DNA of 64,000 nucleotides from Anaerosporobacter sp031551385 (GCF_031551385.1 NZ_JAVBNS010000034.1:5046-69045); one strand, 5' to 3'. Shown: positions 34,095 to 44,137, counted from the first letter of the stretch. Notes: generated by a model not told the origin, from the letters alone. Numbers and translations are program-made.

Positions 34095-34141
34095 AAACGA
34101 CGACACTAATCTGAATTCTCTTCAAATTAGTGTCGCCGTTC
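34095..34141 (-). terminator. Terminator of the arylsulfotransferase gene
   Basis: ACGACACTAAT pairs with ATTAGTGTCG(C)CGT, with a T-run on the minus strand. It lies 50 bp past the stop of the gene at 34188. Confidence 0.65.
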
Positions 34142-34187
34142 TCTGTATTTAACATATTCAATTGACTAACACTGCTTATAAAAACAC

Positions 34188-35885
34188 CTAGTTAAACCAA
34201 TATCCGTCCATTGTTTCTTTCTGTACGCGATATATTAGTGATGTAACCTTTGTCTTAAATTTGCTAATTAATTTTCCATCTTTATCATACTCACCGAATA
34301 CTCCGGCTGTTCCTGAACAGATCACTCGGTTTCCGTTGTATTCTTGCACATTACTAACAATGCTTGAATATGGTACTTTAACTTTTTCTACTAGCTTGTA
34401 TGTACCTTTTTTCTCATCCACAAGATATTTATAATAATATGAATTATCTACATCTTTGTTTTGTGTTCCAGCACCTTTAATAAAAGACCAATCAAAATCA
34501 GGGTAGGATAATCTCTGTGCATAGTTATTATTAAAGAATGTCAAATAATATTGGCCATTTTTTAGTGAAGCATCTGTAACGTAGTTTACAGAATGTTGCC
34601 CTGCTTGCGATGTAAATGTACCTTTCTTTTTAAGAACTAAACTGCTATACTTTGTTCCCTCCCAGATTTTTGAATCTGAGATAATATAGCCAATCTTAGG
34701 CATCGTATAGTAATTATTAATTCGAATAATCGAACTCAATTCACGAGAACTTAGAATTAAATGCTTTCCATTAATAACTTGAATCGAGTTAAAATGTACC
34801 CAATCTATTTTCTCTCGATCTGGTGCGTCCGCAGTTATCACTGCACCTTTTTTAATATCGGGCATTAGATTACCAAAATCAATTACTTCTTCAATACCAC
34901 CTGTTGACATATTTAATGATAGTATAATGTCTTGTTTGGATTTGCTCTTCTTCTTTGTTGCTAAGATAAGCACTCTCTTGTTTTCCTTATCATAATCAAA
35001 ATCATGATGTGTTGTATATCCCTCTGTATTATAGATACTCTCCACTTGTCCTAATTGATTCACTAAAGCATAACTAGAGTCTGTACAAGCATAAAACATC
35101 TTTCCATCGATAAATTCCATATTAACATCACCATTCGTTACAGCAAGTGGAATCTCAGCACGGATAACTCCATCATTATCATAGAATAACATATGTTTTG
35201 GTTCGTTTGTATTTCTTCTATCATATCCATATATTACAAACAAACCATCGCTTAGCTTCTTGCTATCCTGTTTATTTGTAACCTTTAACTCTGTCTCTTT
35301 AATCGTTCCATAGTCAGGAACATCGAATTTAAATGTATTCTCACCGACAAATTTTCCATCATCACTATATAGACGCATAGTAACTGTATTTATCTTTCCT
35401 TGAATAAGACCTATAATCTGACCTTCATGTTTCTTTACTACATTCCCGTCTTCATCTGTATATAATGTCTTCGTATATTCTGGTATTGATATATCTGCTA
35501 CCGATACAGTATATTCTACATTAACAGCCTCGCTTGTTTTAAAATATACATACATTCCTGTTACGTTTGTTCCGAATGGATTCATAACAAACAAAGGCTC
35601 TTCAAATGTGCAAACATAATCCTTCTTCATTGCTTCAAGTCTTGTTTTTACTGTTGATTGATATTGTGCATCGTATACCGTCTTTACTTCATCTAGGTTC
35701 AATATCTTCTTAACCTGTCTCTGCACCTTTTCTGCCGATATATAATTTTCTTTGCTACTTGAATTGTTCGAAGCCCCAAACCCTTTACCGATTGTCGCAC
35801 ATAACACTAATGCGACACCAAGTGCTGCTACACTAAAGAGCAAAGCAAGAAACAATCCCTTATTTGATTTTTTCTTCTCATCCAT
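34188..35885 (-). CDS. Aryl-sulfate sulfotransferase (ASST-like), membrane-anchored
   Basis: The protein has 565 residues. An N-terminal signal/anchor segment (about 10-35) is followed by an extracytoplasmic beta-propeller. Conserved ASST features are THHDFDYDKENKRVLIL (about 290-306), WVHFNSIQVINGKHLILSSR (about 363-382) and TSQAGQHSVNYV with its histidine, consistent with the three catalytic histidines of the family. It would transfer sulfate between phenolic compounds outside the cell without PAPS. It sits inside the cotJC element, downstream of the nucleoside transporter operon but behind that operon's terminator, so it is a separate unit. Confidence 0.75.
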   Translation of the reverse strand: MDEKKKSNKGLFLALLFSVAALGVALVLCATIGKGFGASNNSSSKENYISAEKVQRQVKKILNLDEVKTVYDAQYQSTVKTRLEAMKKDYVCTFEEPLFVMNPFGTNVTGMYVYFKTSEAVNVEYTVSVADISIPEYTKTLYTDEDGNVVKKHEGQIIGLIQGKINTVTMRLYSDDGKFVGENTFKFDVPDYGTIKETELKVTNKQDSKKLSDGLFVIYGYDRRNTNEPKHMLFYDNDGVIRAEIPLAVTNGDVNMEFIDGKMFYACTDSSYALVNQLGQVESIYNTEGYTTHHDFDYDKENKRVLILATKKKSKSKQDIILSLNMSTGGIEEVIDFGNLMPDIKKGAVITADAPDREKIDWVHFNSIQVINGKHLILSSRELSSIIRINNYYTMPKIGYIISDSKIWEGTKYSSLVLKKKGTFTSQAGQHSVNYVTDASLKNGQYYLTFFNNNYAQRLSYPDFDWSFIKGAGTQNKDVDNSYYYKYLVDEKKGTYKLVEKVKVPYSSIVSNVQEYNGNRVICSGTAGVFGEYDKDGKLISKFKTKVTSLIYRVQKETMDGYWFN

Positions 35886-36175
35886 GTTGTTAATCCTCCT
35901 CTATCTTATAACAAAGCAAGCGTTTGCTTAGCAAATTATTGCTTTGCAATTTCTCGCTTAGCAAACTCTCGCTTTCTATCTTCTTCTATTCGACATACAT
36001 ACATTTCTATTTTATACGTATTTTCTCTATCTGTCAAAGAATCCTTTCAATAATTATATGAGACTTTTGCCTCATATTGACACTCAATTGTATGATTTGT
36101 CGTAATTATGTTCAATTCCTATCACTGTTTCACCCAAATTGTTCACAGCAACTAATTCTCCAACTATAAAACGAC
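35886..36175. other. Gene-free stretch upstream of the arylsulfotransferase gene
   Basis: No gene is visible. A GCAA(A)-T-CTCGCTT sequence is repeated three times near 35930-35975 (GCAAATTATTGC, GCAATTTCTCGC and GCAAACTCTCGC). The promoter of the arylsulfotransferase gene should lie here, on the minus strand. Confidence 0.4.
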
Positions 36176-36217
36176 AAAAAAAGAGCTTCCGCATCTATAT
36201 GATTGGGAAGCTCTTTT
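36176..36217 (-). terminator. Terminator of the nucleoside transporter operon
   Basis: GAGCTTCC pairs with GGAAGCTC, with a T-run on the minus strand, 14 bp past the last permease gene. Confidence 0.8.
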
Positions 36218-36230
36218 CGCCTATATATGA

Positions 36231-37184
36231 CTATCTTGATTTTTCATATGGTTTACCATTTGCTGCAGGTACATGTGACTTACCAACAAATAGAATTAAT
36301 ACTACAATTGTTACTACATAAGGTATCATAGAGATTAAGTGAGGTGATACTACACTTCCTGAACCTACGAATATCTTAACTCCATTACAGAAACCGAATA
36401 AGATACATGCAAGCATTGCACCTTGTGGCTTGAATTTACCAAATATAACGGCTGCAATTGCGATAAAACCTTGACCAGTAATAACGGATGGACGATATTG
36501 TGATACGGTTGCTAATGTAACAGATGCACCACCGAAACCAGCTAATACACCAGATAGAATTACGCAAATATAACGAATCTTAATAACATTGATACCAAGT
36601 GTATCCGCTGCTTTTGGATGTTCTCCTACTGCACGGATTCGTAAACCGAATTTTGTCTTATAGAATATAAACCAAACAACGGCTACTAAAATAAATGCTA
36701 AATATGCTGTTGCATATGTGTTAAATACATTGTCAAGGAATCCACCCTTACGGAACAATCCTTCCGAACTTTGGAATAGCCCTTTTAAGAAACGTGGCAT
36801 CTTATGTGCTAAATCAACACTTTCTGTCTCTGTTGAGCTGTATAATACACGACATAAGAATATTGCAAAACCAGGTGCTAAGAAGTTAATTGCTGTACCA
36901 GAGATTGTTTGGTCTGCTTTACAAGTAATGGTTGCAAATGCATGAAGTAAACCGAATAATCCACCTGCTAAACCTGCAATTAAAAATCCTAACCAAGGAT
37001 TGCTTGTGAATAATGTTCCAACAACACCAGCAAAAGCACCAATTGTCATCATACCTTCAATACCGATATTAACAACACCGCTTCGCTCTGAGAATACAGA
37101 ACCAAGTGCTGCGAATAATAGTGGTGGAGTGTACATAAGTGTAGTATTTAAGATAAGACCAAGATTTTTGATTATTTCATTCAT
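36231..37184 (-). CDS. Nucleoside ABC transporter permease (NupQ/YufQ-like)
   Basis: The protein has 317 residues with about eight to ten membrane segments of the BPD_transp_2 (LivH/RbsC-like) family. The N-terminus (LLFAALGSVFSERSGVVNIG, then IEGMM) and the central AVGEHPKAADTLGINV are typical of nucleoside/BMP-type permeases. It lies 1 bp after the stop of the other permease gene. Together with the preceding ATPase, permease and BmpA-type lipoprotein it forms a complete nucleoside importer. Confidence 0.88.
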   Translation of the reverse strand: MNEIIKNLGLILNTTLMYTPPLLFAALGSVFSERSGVVNIGIEGMMTIGAFAGVVGTLFTSNPWLGFLIAGLAGGLFGLLHAFATITCKADQTISGTAINFLAPGFAIFLCRVLYSSTETESVDLAHKMPRFLKGLFQSSEGLFRKGGFLDNVFNTYATAYLAFILVAVVWFIFYKTKFGLRIRAVGEHPKAADTLGINVIKIRYICVILSGVLAGFGGASVTLATVSQYRPSVITGQGFIAIAAVIFGKFKPQGAMLACILFGFCNGVKIFVGSGSVVSPHLISMIPYVVTIVVLILFVGKSHVPAANGKPYEKSR

Positions 37185-37185
37185 A

Positions 37186-38274
37186 TTACTTTGTACCTCC
37201 TTTTTTATTAAATCCTATTTTCAATTTTTTTAATATACTTGAAATTGCAATAAAGAAGATAATAGATCCCATGATGATATCGATAACTTCTGTAGGTGCT
37301 CCAACAAGGTTCATACTCTTTCCACCAAATTTCATAGCTCCATAGAATAGACCTGCAAACAATACACCAATTGGATGTGTTGCACCAATCATCGCAACAG
37401 TGATACCTTCAAATCCGTATCCTTCTTGCCCTGCAAACTCACTAATACTATAGTTATAACCAAGTACTTGCGTTGCTCCAGCTAAACCTGCAAGAGCACC
37501 AGAGATCGCGATTGCTGTAACAATAGCAACTTTAACATTAATACCTGCATATTCTGCCGCATTACGGTTAAAACCAACTGCACGTAAACGATAACCAAGT
37601 GTTGTTTTATTAATAATCAAATAGATAACAATTACTGCAATTACTGCAACAATGATACCCCAGTTAACTTTTTGACCTAAAGAAGCTTTCAGACTGCTTA
37701 GTGATAGCCTTGCTGTTTCTTCTACTTTCTTACTAACTTGTTTCCCTGTATCATTAAATAACTTACTCTTTACAACATAGTTTGAGAAGTAATAAGCAAT
37801 CCAGTTAAACATAATCATACAAAGAACTTCATTTGCTCCTAATTTTGCCTTTAAGTATCCAACAAGTGCTCCCCATAATGCACCTGCTAATGCTGCAGCA
37901 AGTAGACATAATGGAATATGAATGAATGCAGGTGCTTTCACGGAAACACCTACTACCATTGCCCCTACAGACCCCATAACGAACTGACCTTCTGCTCCAA
38001 TGTTAAAGATACCTGTACGGAACGAGAACGCAACGGATAAACCTGTTAGTATTAATGGTGTTGCATATACAATCGACTGTGCAATATTCTTAGGTGAACC
38101 AAAAACACTCTTAAACAATAATTGATATGCCTCAAATGGGCTTACTTTAACAAGAATAAGCATAATCGCACCAATCGCAAAACCTACTAAGATTGAGATT
38201 ACTGTATATAATGCCTTATTATCTTTTGCTGTCTTCTGCTTTCTAATTGCAGGTTTTGAATTATTCTGCTCCAT
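37186..38274 (-). CDS. Nucleoside ABC transporter permease (NupP/YufP-like)
   Basis: The protein has 362 residues. It has about ten membrane segments and the family features SIVYATPLILTGLSVAF, FNIGAEGQFVMG and RAVGFNRNAAEYAGINV. The start overlaps the ATPase gene by 14 bp, and the stop is directly followed by the second permease, so they form one operon. Confidence 0.88.
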   Translation of the reverse strand: MEQNNSKPAIRKQKTAKDNKALYTVISILVGFAIGAIMLILVKVSPFEAYQLLFKSVFGSPKNIAQSIVYATPLILTGLSVAFSFRTGIFNIGAEGQFVMGSVGAMVVGVSVKAPAFIHIPLCLLAAALAGALWGALVGYLKAKLGANEVLCMIMFNWIAYYFSNYVVKSKLFNDTGKQVSKKVEETARLSLSSLKASLGQKVNWGIIVAVIAVIVIYLIINKTTLGYRLRAVGFNRNAAEYAGINVKVAIVTAIAISGALAGLAGATQVLGYNYSISEFAGQEGYGFEGITVAMIGATHPIGVLFAGLFYGAMKFGGKSMNLVGAPTEVIDIIMGSIIFFIAISSILKKLKIGFNKKGGTK

Positions 38275-39814
38275 TCACGTCACCTCCCGCCATCATTAGA
38301 CCTAATGTATTCTCGTCAGCATCTTTACCTAAAACACCACCTACAATCTGGCCATCAAAGATTACTTCAATACGATCTGATAAACTCATAATCTCATCTA
38401 ATTCAAAAGAAACGAGTAATACTGCTTTGTTCTTGTTTCTTTGCTCTACAATATAACGATGCACATATTCAATTGCACCTACATCAAGACCTCTTGTTGG
38501 ATTAACTGCAATTAATAAATCCTTATCATTTGTCACTTCTCTTGCAATAATAACCTTTTGTTGATTACCACCTGATAATTGACCTGCCGGTTTCTCTGCT
38601 GAATCATCTGGACGAACATCGAACTTCTCGACTAATTCTTTCGCATGTTCAGTAATCGCTGTTTTATTCATAAATCCCATGTTTGAGAATTCTTTTTCTG
38701 CATAGTTTTGTAATACCATATTCTCTGCAACAGTAAAGTCAAGCACTAGACCATGTTTTTGTCTATCTTCTGGAATACTAGAGATTCCCTTTGTGAAACA
38801 TTCTCTTGGTGATTTATTAAATGTATTCTCTCCAAGTAAGGTAACTCGTCCACTATCAGCTTTTCTAAGTCCAGTAAGTATCTCTACTAATTCAGACTGT
38901 CCATTACCATCAATACCTGCTATACCAACAATTTCACCACGTTTTACATTGATATTAAGACCTTTAAGAATCTCTACCCCACGATAATCTTTCGCTCTTA
39001 TATCTTCAACATTAAGTACAACTTCACCTGGCTCCATGTCTTTTTTATCAACTTTGAATTCTACGTTTCTACCAACCATCATAGAAGCAAGATCATTCTC
39101 ATTTACTTCATCTACATTTACTGTATTAATGTATTTACCTTGACGAATAATTGTACAATAATCCGCAGATTCCTTGATTTCTTTTAACTTATGCGTAATC
39201 AAGATAATGGACTTGCCTTCCTTCGTAAGATTATGCATAATCTCTACTAATTCAACAATTTCTTGTGGTGTTAAAGAAGCTGTTGGCTCATCTAGTATCA
39301 AAATCTCTGCTCCACGATAAAGCACTTTTAGGATTTCTGCTCTTTGCTGCATACCAACGGAGATATCCTCAATCTTTGCATCTGGATCTACTTTAAGACC
39401 ATATCGCTCAGAAATTTCAATAACTTTATTTCTTGCTGTTCTGATATCAACAACGCCTGCACCTTTAAGCGGTTCCATACCAAGAATAATGTTCTCTGTT
39501 ACTGTAAATGGTGGGATTAACATAAAATGCTGATGCACCATACCAATACCTAGCTCAATAGCCTTGTTTGGTCCATCGATTGAAACTGGTTTTTCATTAA
39601 CGAAAATCTCGCCTGATGTAGGTGTATACAATCCGTATAGGATGTTCATAAGTGTACTTTTACCAGCACCATTTTCACCTAAAATTGCATGAATCTCCCC
39701 TTTGTGTACTGTTAGATTCACGCCGTCATTAGCCTTAAATTTACCAAACATCTTAACTATATTTTTCATTTCAATTGTTTTAGTATTTAAGTCTACATTT
39801 GAATTTTTTTGCAC
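38261..39814 (-). CDS. Nucleoside ABC transporter ATPase (NupO/YufO-like), tandem ATPase domains
   Basis: The protein has 517 residues with GTG start and GAAGGGGG upstream. Two ABC domains are present: the first has Walker A GENGAGKST, signature SVGMQQR and Walker B ILILDEPTA. The second has a degenerate Walker A-type GIDGNGQS and signature LSGGNQQ, as usual in RbsA/YufO-type sugar and nucleoside ATPases. It energises the two permeases downstream. A 149-bp gap separates it from the YjjW-like gene upstream. Confidence 0.9.
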   Translation of the reverse strand: MQKNSNVDLNTKTIEMKNIVKMFGKFKANDGVNLTVHKGEIHAILGENGAGKSTLMNILYGLYTPTSGEIFVNEKPVSIDGPNKAIELGIGMVHQHFMLIPPFTVTENIILGMEPLKGAGVVDIRTARNKVIEISERYGLKVDPDAKIEDISVGMQQRAEILKVLYRGAEILILDEPTASLTPQEIVELVEIMHNLTKEGKSIILITHKLKEIKESADYCTIIRQGKYINTVNVDEVNENDLASMMVGRNVEFKVDKKDMEPGEVVLNVEDIRAKDYRGVEILKGLNINVKRGEIVGIAGIDGNGQSELVEILTGLRKADSGRVTLLGENTFNKSPRECFTKGISSIPEDRQKHGLVLDFTVAENMVLQNYAEKEFSNMGFMNKTAITEHAKELVEKFDVRPDDSAEKPAGQLSGGNQQKVIIAREVTNDKDLLIAVNPTRGLDVGAIEYVHRYIVEQRNKNKAVLLVSFELDEIMSLSDRIEVIFDGQIVGGVLGKDADENTLGLMMAGGDVNGAE

Positions 39815-39963
39815 GCGAAAACGCCCCCTTCTTCCACATATTTATATTTAGGTGAGTACGTATTTTCATCATAATTCACGTAGCTCTCCTTATATCTCCT
39901 TTTTATGTAACCACATAAGACTCTTGTCCCCATAGTCACAAGCAGAACACAGTAAGATTGCTT

Positions 39964-40806
39964 TTAGATTATAACAATATCTCTCATTCCATTATTGTAA
40001 GCAATATCATATAATTGATTCATATATTCCTGTGTCGGTGTTTCATAAGAACGATACTCTTCTCTTACTCCGATTGGTCTGTACTTAATTAACTTGTAAC
40101 GAATGCCTTCTTGTTTTCCAAGTTCTTTTAACAGTTTACTTGTCTCATAGACGGTATTCTTTACATCATATAGCTCTGGTACAGCTACAGTACGAACTTC
40201 AAACAACTTGTCACATTCTGCTAGATATCGCAAATTTGCTATTACCATATCGTTATGAATACCGGTTACTGCCTCATGCTCTTTCCTGTCAAATGCTTTC
40301 ACATCTAACATAACTGCATCAACAACATCCATCAATTCTTTATCGTTCGAGAAATCATATGTTCCATTGCTGTCTAGCATTGTAGAGAGATTCTCTTTCT
40401 TTGCTAATGCTAACAAATCAACAAGAAAATCTCTCCACAAGCTACACTCGCCTCCTGATACCGTTATTCCCCGAATATACGGTATATTCTTCTTCACTTG
40501 TGCAAATACTTCCTCTGGCGTCATCCTTGACGTCTTCGGTGAACTCCCATAAGGGCAATGATGAAAACATTCATCACAATTCACACATTTATCTCTATCA
40601 TATAAGATTTCCCCATCAACAAACGATATTGCACCTGTCTTACAATACGAAAGGCATGTTCCACATTGTGTACAAGTTCCTATTGTTTCTGGGTTATGGC
40701 AATACTTACAATTAAAGTTACAGCCTTGCAGAAAGACAACAGTACGGTTACCAGGTCCATCTACAGAACTAAAACGTATTATTTTATTAACGATTGCTGT
40801 ATTCAC
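39964..40806 (-). CDS. yjjW: YjjW-like glycyl-radical enzyme activase (radical SAM)
   Basis: The protein has 280 residues. The radical SAM cluster motif is GCNFNCKYCHN (about 29-39), and two ferredoxin-like 4Fe-4S motifs (CTQCGTCLSYC and CVNCDECFHHC, about 48-85) are inserted after it, the layout of YjjW/PflA-II-type activases. SAM-binding GGECS follows. It installs the glycyl radical on the enzyme encoded just upstream (gap about 10 bp). It would work only under anaerobic conditions. Confidence 0.85.
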   Translation of the reverse strand: MNTAIVNKIIRFSSVDGPGNRTVVFLQGCNFNCKYCHNPETIGTCTQCGTCLSYCKTGAISFVDGEILYDRDKCVNCDECFHHCPYGSSPKTSRMTPEEVFAQVKKNIPYIRGITVSGGECSLWRDFLVDLLALAKKENLSTMLDSNGTYDFSNDKELMDVVDAVMLDVKAFDRKEHEAVTGIHNDMVIANLRYLAECDKLFEVRTVAVPELYDVKNTVYETSKLLKELGKQEGIRYKLIKYRPIGVREEYRSYETPTQEYMNQLYDIAYNNGMRDIVII

Positions 40807-40815
40807 TTACACCAC

Positions 40816-42354
40816 CTACCGTACTTTACGCTCTAGTACATGAGAATTCTTAGAAGCACCAAGCCCAAGCGCTGTAGTATCTTGTAATACATTCTCACCT
40901 TTCTTTAATTTCTCCATCTCTGAACGTTTAACAAGATATCCTGTTACACGAATGACATCACTATCTTTTTCATAGAAAGACATATAACGAACTTTATTCT
41001 CAAAAGCTCCTTTAATGATATCAAGCAAATAGTCCATATTCTTATGCACTGTTGTATCAATTGGGAATATATCACCGATTCCCGATGGAAAATACTTATG
41101 AAACTTCGCACTATGTGCTAAGTGATCGATTAATTCTTCTGGTTCTTCACCAATTGGGATTCTACATCCAGGACTTGAACCAACATCTAAATCAATTCCT
41201 ACTTGAGCATGTAGCAAGAATCTCTCGTCTGCACCATAGCAATATGGGCTTACATGATTCTTATTAAACTCATTAATGATATCCATAATGCTAACACCTA
41301 GATTATCTGCAATTTCAGAATGTCCATATCTTCCTTCCTTGCCTTCTTTTTCAAGAAGTGTATTCACACATTCTGCCATTCCAACTAATCCAAACATCGC
41401 TGTGAATTTTTCTTTTTCAATAAATCCTTCTCTTGCTAGGAAGTTACTTTCGAAGAATCCACTTTCCTCTACTATGAAACGTATTCTTTCATCCATATAT
41501 GCTGCCATAATCTCTAACGTTTCCGGTAATACTTCCTTCTTAAAATGTTCTATATTATCTGCTTTCTTAGCAAGGTTTCCAAGTAGTACTCTGCATAGTG
41601 TATAAGAACCGCCTCCTAAGTTAAGACCATTATAGCAACTAGCAATTACATAGTTTTCTGATAGCTCCTGTACAAACATCTTATGATTTGCAAAACTTGG
41701 TTTTGCAGTCTTTAATGCTGTATTAATTGCGAATAATGCAAAATCATCTGGAGTAATGTCTTTATCATACTTTAATGTTATATTTGGAACTGCATTCTGA
41801 AGTTCTGCTTCCACCTCAAGAATCAATCTTCCTGCTTTCGTATCTCTTGGCCCTATATTCGCATGACAGAAAGAATCTAGTATTGTTCTATCAATATGTG
41901 TTAAGAATAAGCGAATTGCTTTCTTTGCTTCTGCTTCATCTACGACAAAAGGTTCAAGCAATTCATCAATGCTTCCTACATACACAGGGAAATTCGTTAC
42001 ACTAGGCACATGTTTATAAAAAATCAACAAAGAGTTCACAGCTTCCCATATATCCTTTGGTGGGTCTAACTTTAAGAACTTACTCCCGTTTTTCATAAAC
42101 TTAGCGTAGTCTGGAATAATATATCTTGGACGTAAAGGCGCATGCCCTTCATTCAAATCACAGATAATCTTATCCGCCGAGCATAAATTTAAGCGTTCCT
42201 CTAGACCTTCTGGTAATTCAAGCACTTCTAGTAATGAATCCGCATGGTTTGCCATAATAGTGACTTTTTGTTCATGTGTCAATGTTCTGTTCTTAATTGT
42301 ATTTAGCATCTCGCCTCTTGTTGCATTTACTCGCTCCATACTAATATCACGCAT
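40816..42354 (-). CDS. yjjI: YjjI-family glycyl-radical enzyme
   Basis: The protein has 512 residues, close to E. coli YjjI and shorter than pyruvate formate-lyase or NrdD. It carries SPYCYGADER and a candidate catalytic cysteine in VIASCYNGLNLGGG (about 240). The glycine radical loop is VIRVTGYLV near residue 475. In E. coli yjjI/yjjW adjoin the deoCABD nucleoside catabolism genes. Here the pair sits inside a nucleoside transporter operon, which strengthens a link to nucleoside or deoxyribose metabolism. The substrate is not known to me. It is not NrdD: the length and the YjjW partner argue against it. Confidence 0.8.
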   Translation of the reverse strand: MRDISMERVNATRGEMLNTIKNRTLTHEQKVTIMANHADSLLEVLELPEGLEERLNLCSADKIICDLNEGHAPLRPRYIIPDYAKFMKNGSKFLKLDPPKDIWEAVNSLLIFYKHVPSVTNFPVYVGSIDELLEPFVVDEAEAKKAIRLFLTHIDRTILDSFCHANIGPRDTKAGRLILEVEAELQNAVPNITLKYDKDITPDDFALFAINTALKTAKPSFANHKMFVQELSENYVIASCYNGLNLGGGSYTLCRVLLGNLAKKADNIEHFKKEVLPETLEIMAAYMDERIRFIVEESGFFESNFLAREGFIEKEKFTAMFGLVGMAECVNTLLEKEGKEGRYGHSEIADNLGVSIMDIINEFNKNHVSPYCYGADERFLLHAQVGIDLDVGSSPGCRIPIGEEPEELIDHLAHSAKFHKYFPSGIGDIFPIDTTVHKNMDYLLDIIKGAFENKVRYMSFYEKDSDVIRVTGYLVKRSEMEKLKKGENVLQDTTALGLGASKNSHVLERKVR

Positions 42355-42617
42355 ACTTTAAACACCCTTTCTGTATATTCTTTATCTTTTCTCGACTATT
42401 TTATTTTGCCCCAAATCGCTTATTTTAGCCACACAGACACCATAAGTATTTCAGAGCACATTCCGCTATATTATATTATTATTATACAATTTTTCGCCTT
42501 TAAAAGCCACCCTTTTTGTTTAAAAAACACAACGTATACCCTTTCTCATTTCCTTTAATCCCCTAAAGCAAATAAGAAAACATACACCGTTTACTCATTC
42601 ATAACACTTTTATTATC

Positions 42618-42668
42618 AAAACAAGGAGGTTGTCCATTTATTACAACATAGGACTGCCTCCTTGCTTT
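42618..42668 (-). terminator. Intra-operon terminator after bmpA
   Basis: AAACAAGGAGG-TTGTCC pairs with GGAC-TGCCTCCTTGCTTT, followed on the minus strand by a T-containing run. It lies between bmpA and yjjI, so it should let bmpA be made in excess over the downstream genes, as is usual for binding proteins. The rest of 42355-42714 is gene-free. Confidence 0.7.
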
Positions 42669-42714
42669 ACTCATATTATTTAAATAATAGTAACATACTA
42701 CTTAGCCATACTGA

Positions 42715-43857
42715 TTAGTCTAAAGTATATACTTCACCATATTTAGCTTCAAATTCTTCTTTTGTTTCAGGAACTACGATTTCTCCTGAAGCAATTTTTG
42801 CTTTTAATTCATCAACTTTAGCAAGAACTTCTTCTGGAAGTAAATCAACTGTAGGTGCAATATCAATACCATTATTGTCCATACCATAAGTTTGGATTCC
42901 ACCGATAGCGTCACCTTTTATCATCTTATCAACTAAGTTATAGATTGCGTTATCACATCTCTTCATAACAGATGTAATTACGTTTTCTGGAGCTAAGTAT
43001 GATTGGTCAACGTCTACACCGATAACATATTTTCCTTGTTCTTTCGCTGCTTCGATAACACCACTACCTGTACCACCTGCTGCTTGGAATATAACGTCTG
43101 CGCCGTTTGTGTACATTTGAACTGCTGCTGCTTTACCTGCTGCTGCATCTCCAAATGAGTTTGCATTGTATTGTTCAACAGTTGCATCTGGATTTGTATC
43201 AAGTACACCTGCCATGTAACCATAAGCAAATTGATTCATTACTGGAGTTGACATACCAAGTACGAAACCAACTTTGTTTGTTTCAGACATCATTGCTGCT
43301 ACAGCACCAACAAGATATGAACCTTCATTTTGTTTGAATAATAAGCAAGATACGTTTGATAAATCTGCATTTGTTGAATCATCAATGATAGCAAATTTTT
43401 GATCTGGATAAGCTTCTGCTGCTTCTTTGATTGTATCAGCCATTAAGAAACCACAAGCAACGATTAAGTCATTTCCTTGATCTACTAAAGTTTCAATGTT
43501 AGAAACATAATCTGCTTCTGTAGCTGATTCAAGGTAACTAACTTTAACGCCAAGTTCATTTTGTGCTCTTTGAAGACCTTCCCAAGCACCTTGGTTAAAT
43601 GATTGGTCATTGATACCACCTACATCAGTTACCATTGCGATTTTGAAAACTTTCGTATCATCTGTTACAGTAGCATCGTCTGTAGTAGTTGTGTCATCAG
43701 TTGTTGTAGTGTCATCTGTCTTTGTTGCGTTATCTGTTGTAGTGTCTTCTTTTGTAGTGTTCTCTTTTTTGTTATCATTGCTTTTACCGCATGCAGTGAA
43801 AGCTAAAACAACGATAAGCATAAGAGCTACAAGTTTGGATAATTTTGTTTTTTTCAT
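42715..43857 (-). CDS. bmpA: BMP-family nucleoside-binding lipoprotein (BmpA/Med-like)
   Basis: The protein has 380 residues from ATG 43857, with AAGGAGG upstream. An in-frame start 36 bp further out is less likely. It has a lipoprotein signal (LIVVLAFTACGKSN, lipidated Cys about residue 22) and then a threonine/aspartate-rich low-complexity linker (about 30-60). The BMP domain begins at KIAMVTDVGGINDQSFNQG, with the family features AWEGLQRAQNELGV and GVDVDQSYLAPENVITSVMK. It captures nucleosides outside the cell for the ABC importer. Confidence 0.9.
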   Translation of the reverse strand: MKKTKLSKLVALMLIVVLAFTACGKSNDNKKENTTKEDTTTDNATKTDDTTTTDDTTTTDDATVTDDTKVFKIAMVTDVGGINDQSFNQGAWEGLQRAQNELGVKVSYLESATEADYVSNIETLVDQGNDLIVACGFLMADTIKEAAEAYPDQKFAIIDDSTNADLSNVSCLLFKQNEGSYLVGAVAAMMSETNKVGFVLGMSTPVMNQFAYGYMAGVLDTNPDATVEQYNANSFGDAAAGKAAAVQMYTNGADVIFQAAGGTGSGVIEAAKEQGKYVIGVDVDQSYLAPENVITSVMKRCDNAIYNLVDKMIKGDAIGGIQTYGMDNNGIDIAPTVDLLPEEVLAKVDELKAKIASGEIVVPETKEEFEAKYGEVYTLD

Positions 43858-44125
43858 TGTCTTCCTCCTTATTTTGCACCCAAGGGTTGCCATAGTATAA
43901 TAATAACTTATACACTGTATTACATTTTACTATAATACTATTATATTCGCATTTTTGCAAGACAAATCTTCGCACTTTTTATAACATTTTATCACTTTTA
44001 TATACAGTCTGTTATTGTAAATCTTTTTTATCATTCCCCTTATTCATCTTTTTATCTCCTTCTAATTGTATCAATATATAAAACGTTTCAAATTATTAGA
44101 TATCCGTAATTGGCATTTATTGGTG

Positions 44126-44137
44126 CTTCTGTACCTA
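44126..44137 (+). other. Recombination core, right end of the cotJC-interrupting element
   Basis: CTTCTGTACCTA is identical to 30310-30321 and in the same orientation. It lies in the cotJC 5' half, exactly where coding homology to CotJC ends (codons GGT ACA GAA). Confidence 0.8.

Noticed and set aside
40816..42354. Anaerobic ribonucleotide reductase NrdD with NrdG
   Set aside because: Length (512 residues), lack of the NrdD ATP-cone and zinc region, and the activase with two extra ferredoxin motifs fit YjjI/YjjW better.
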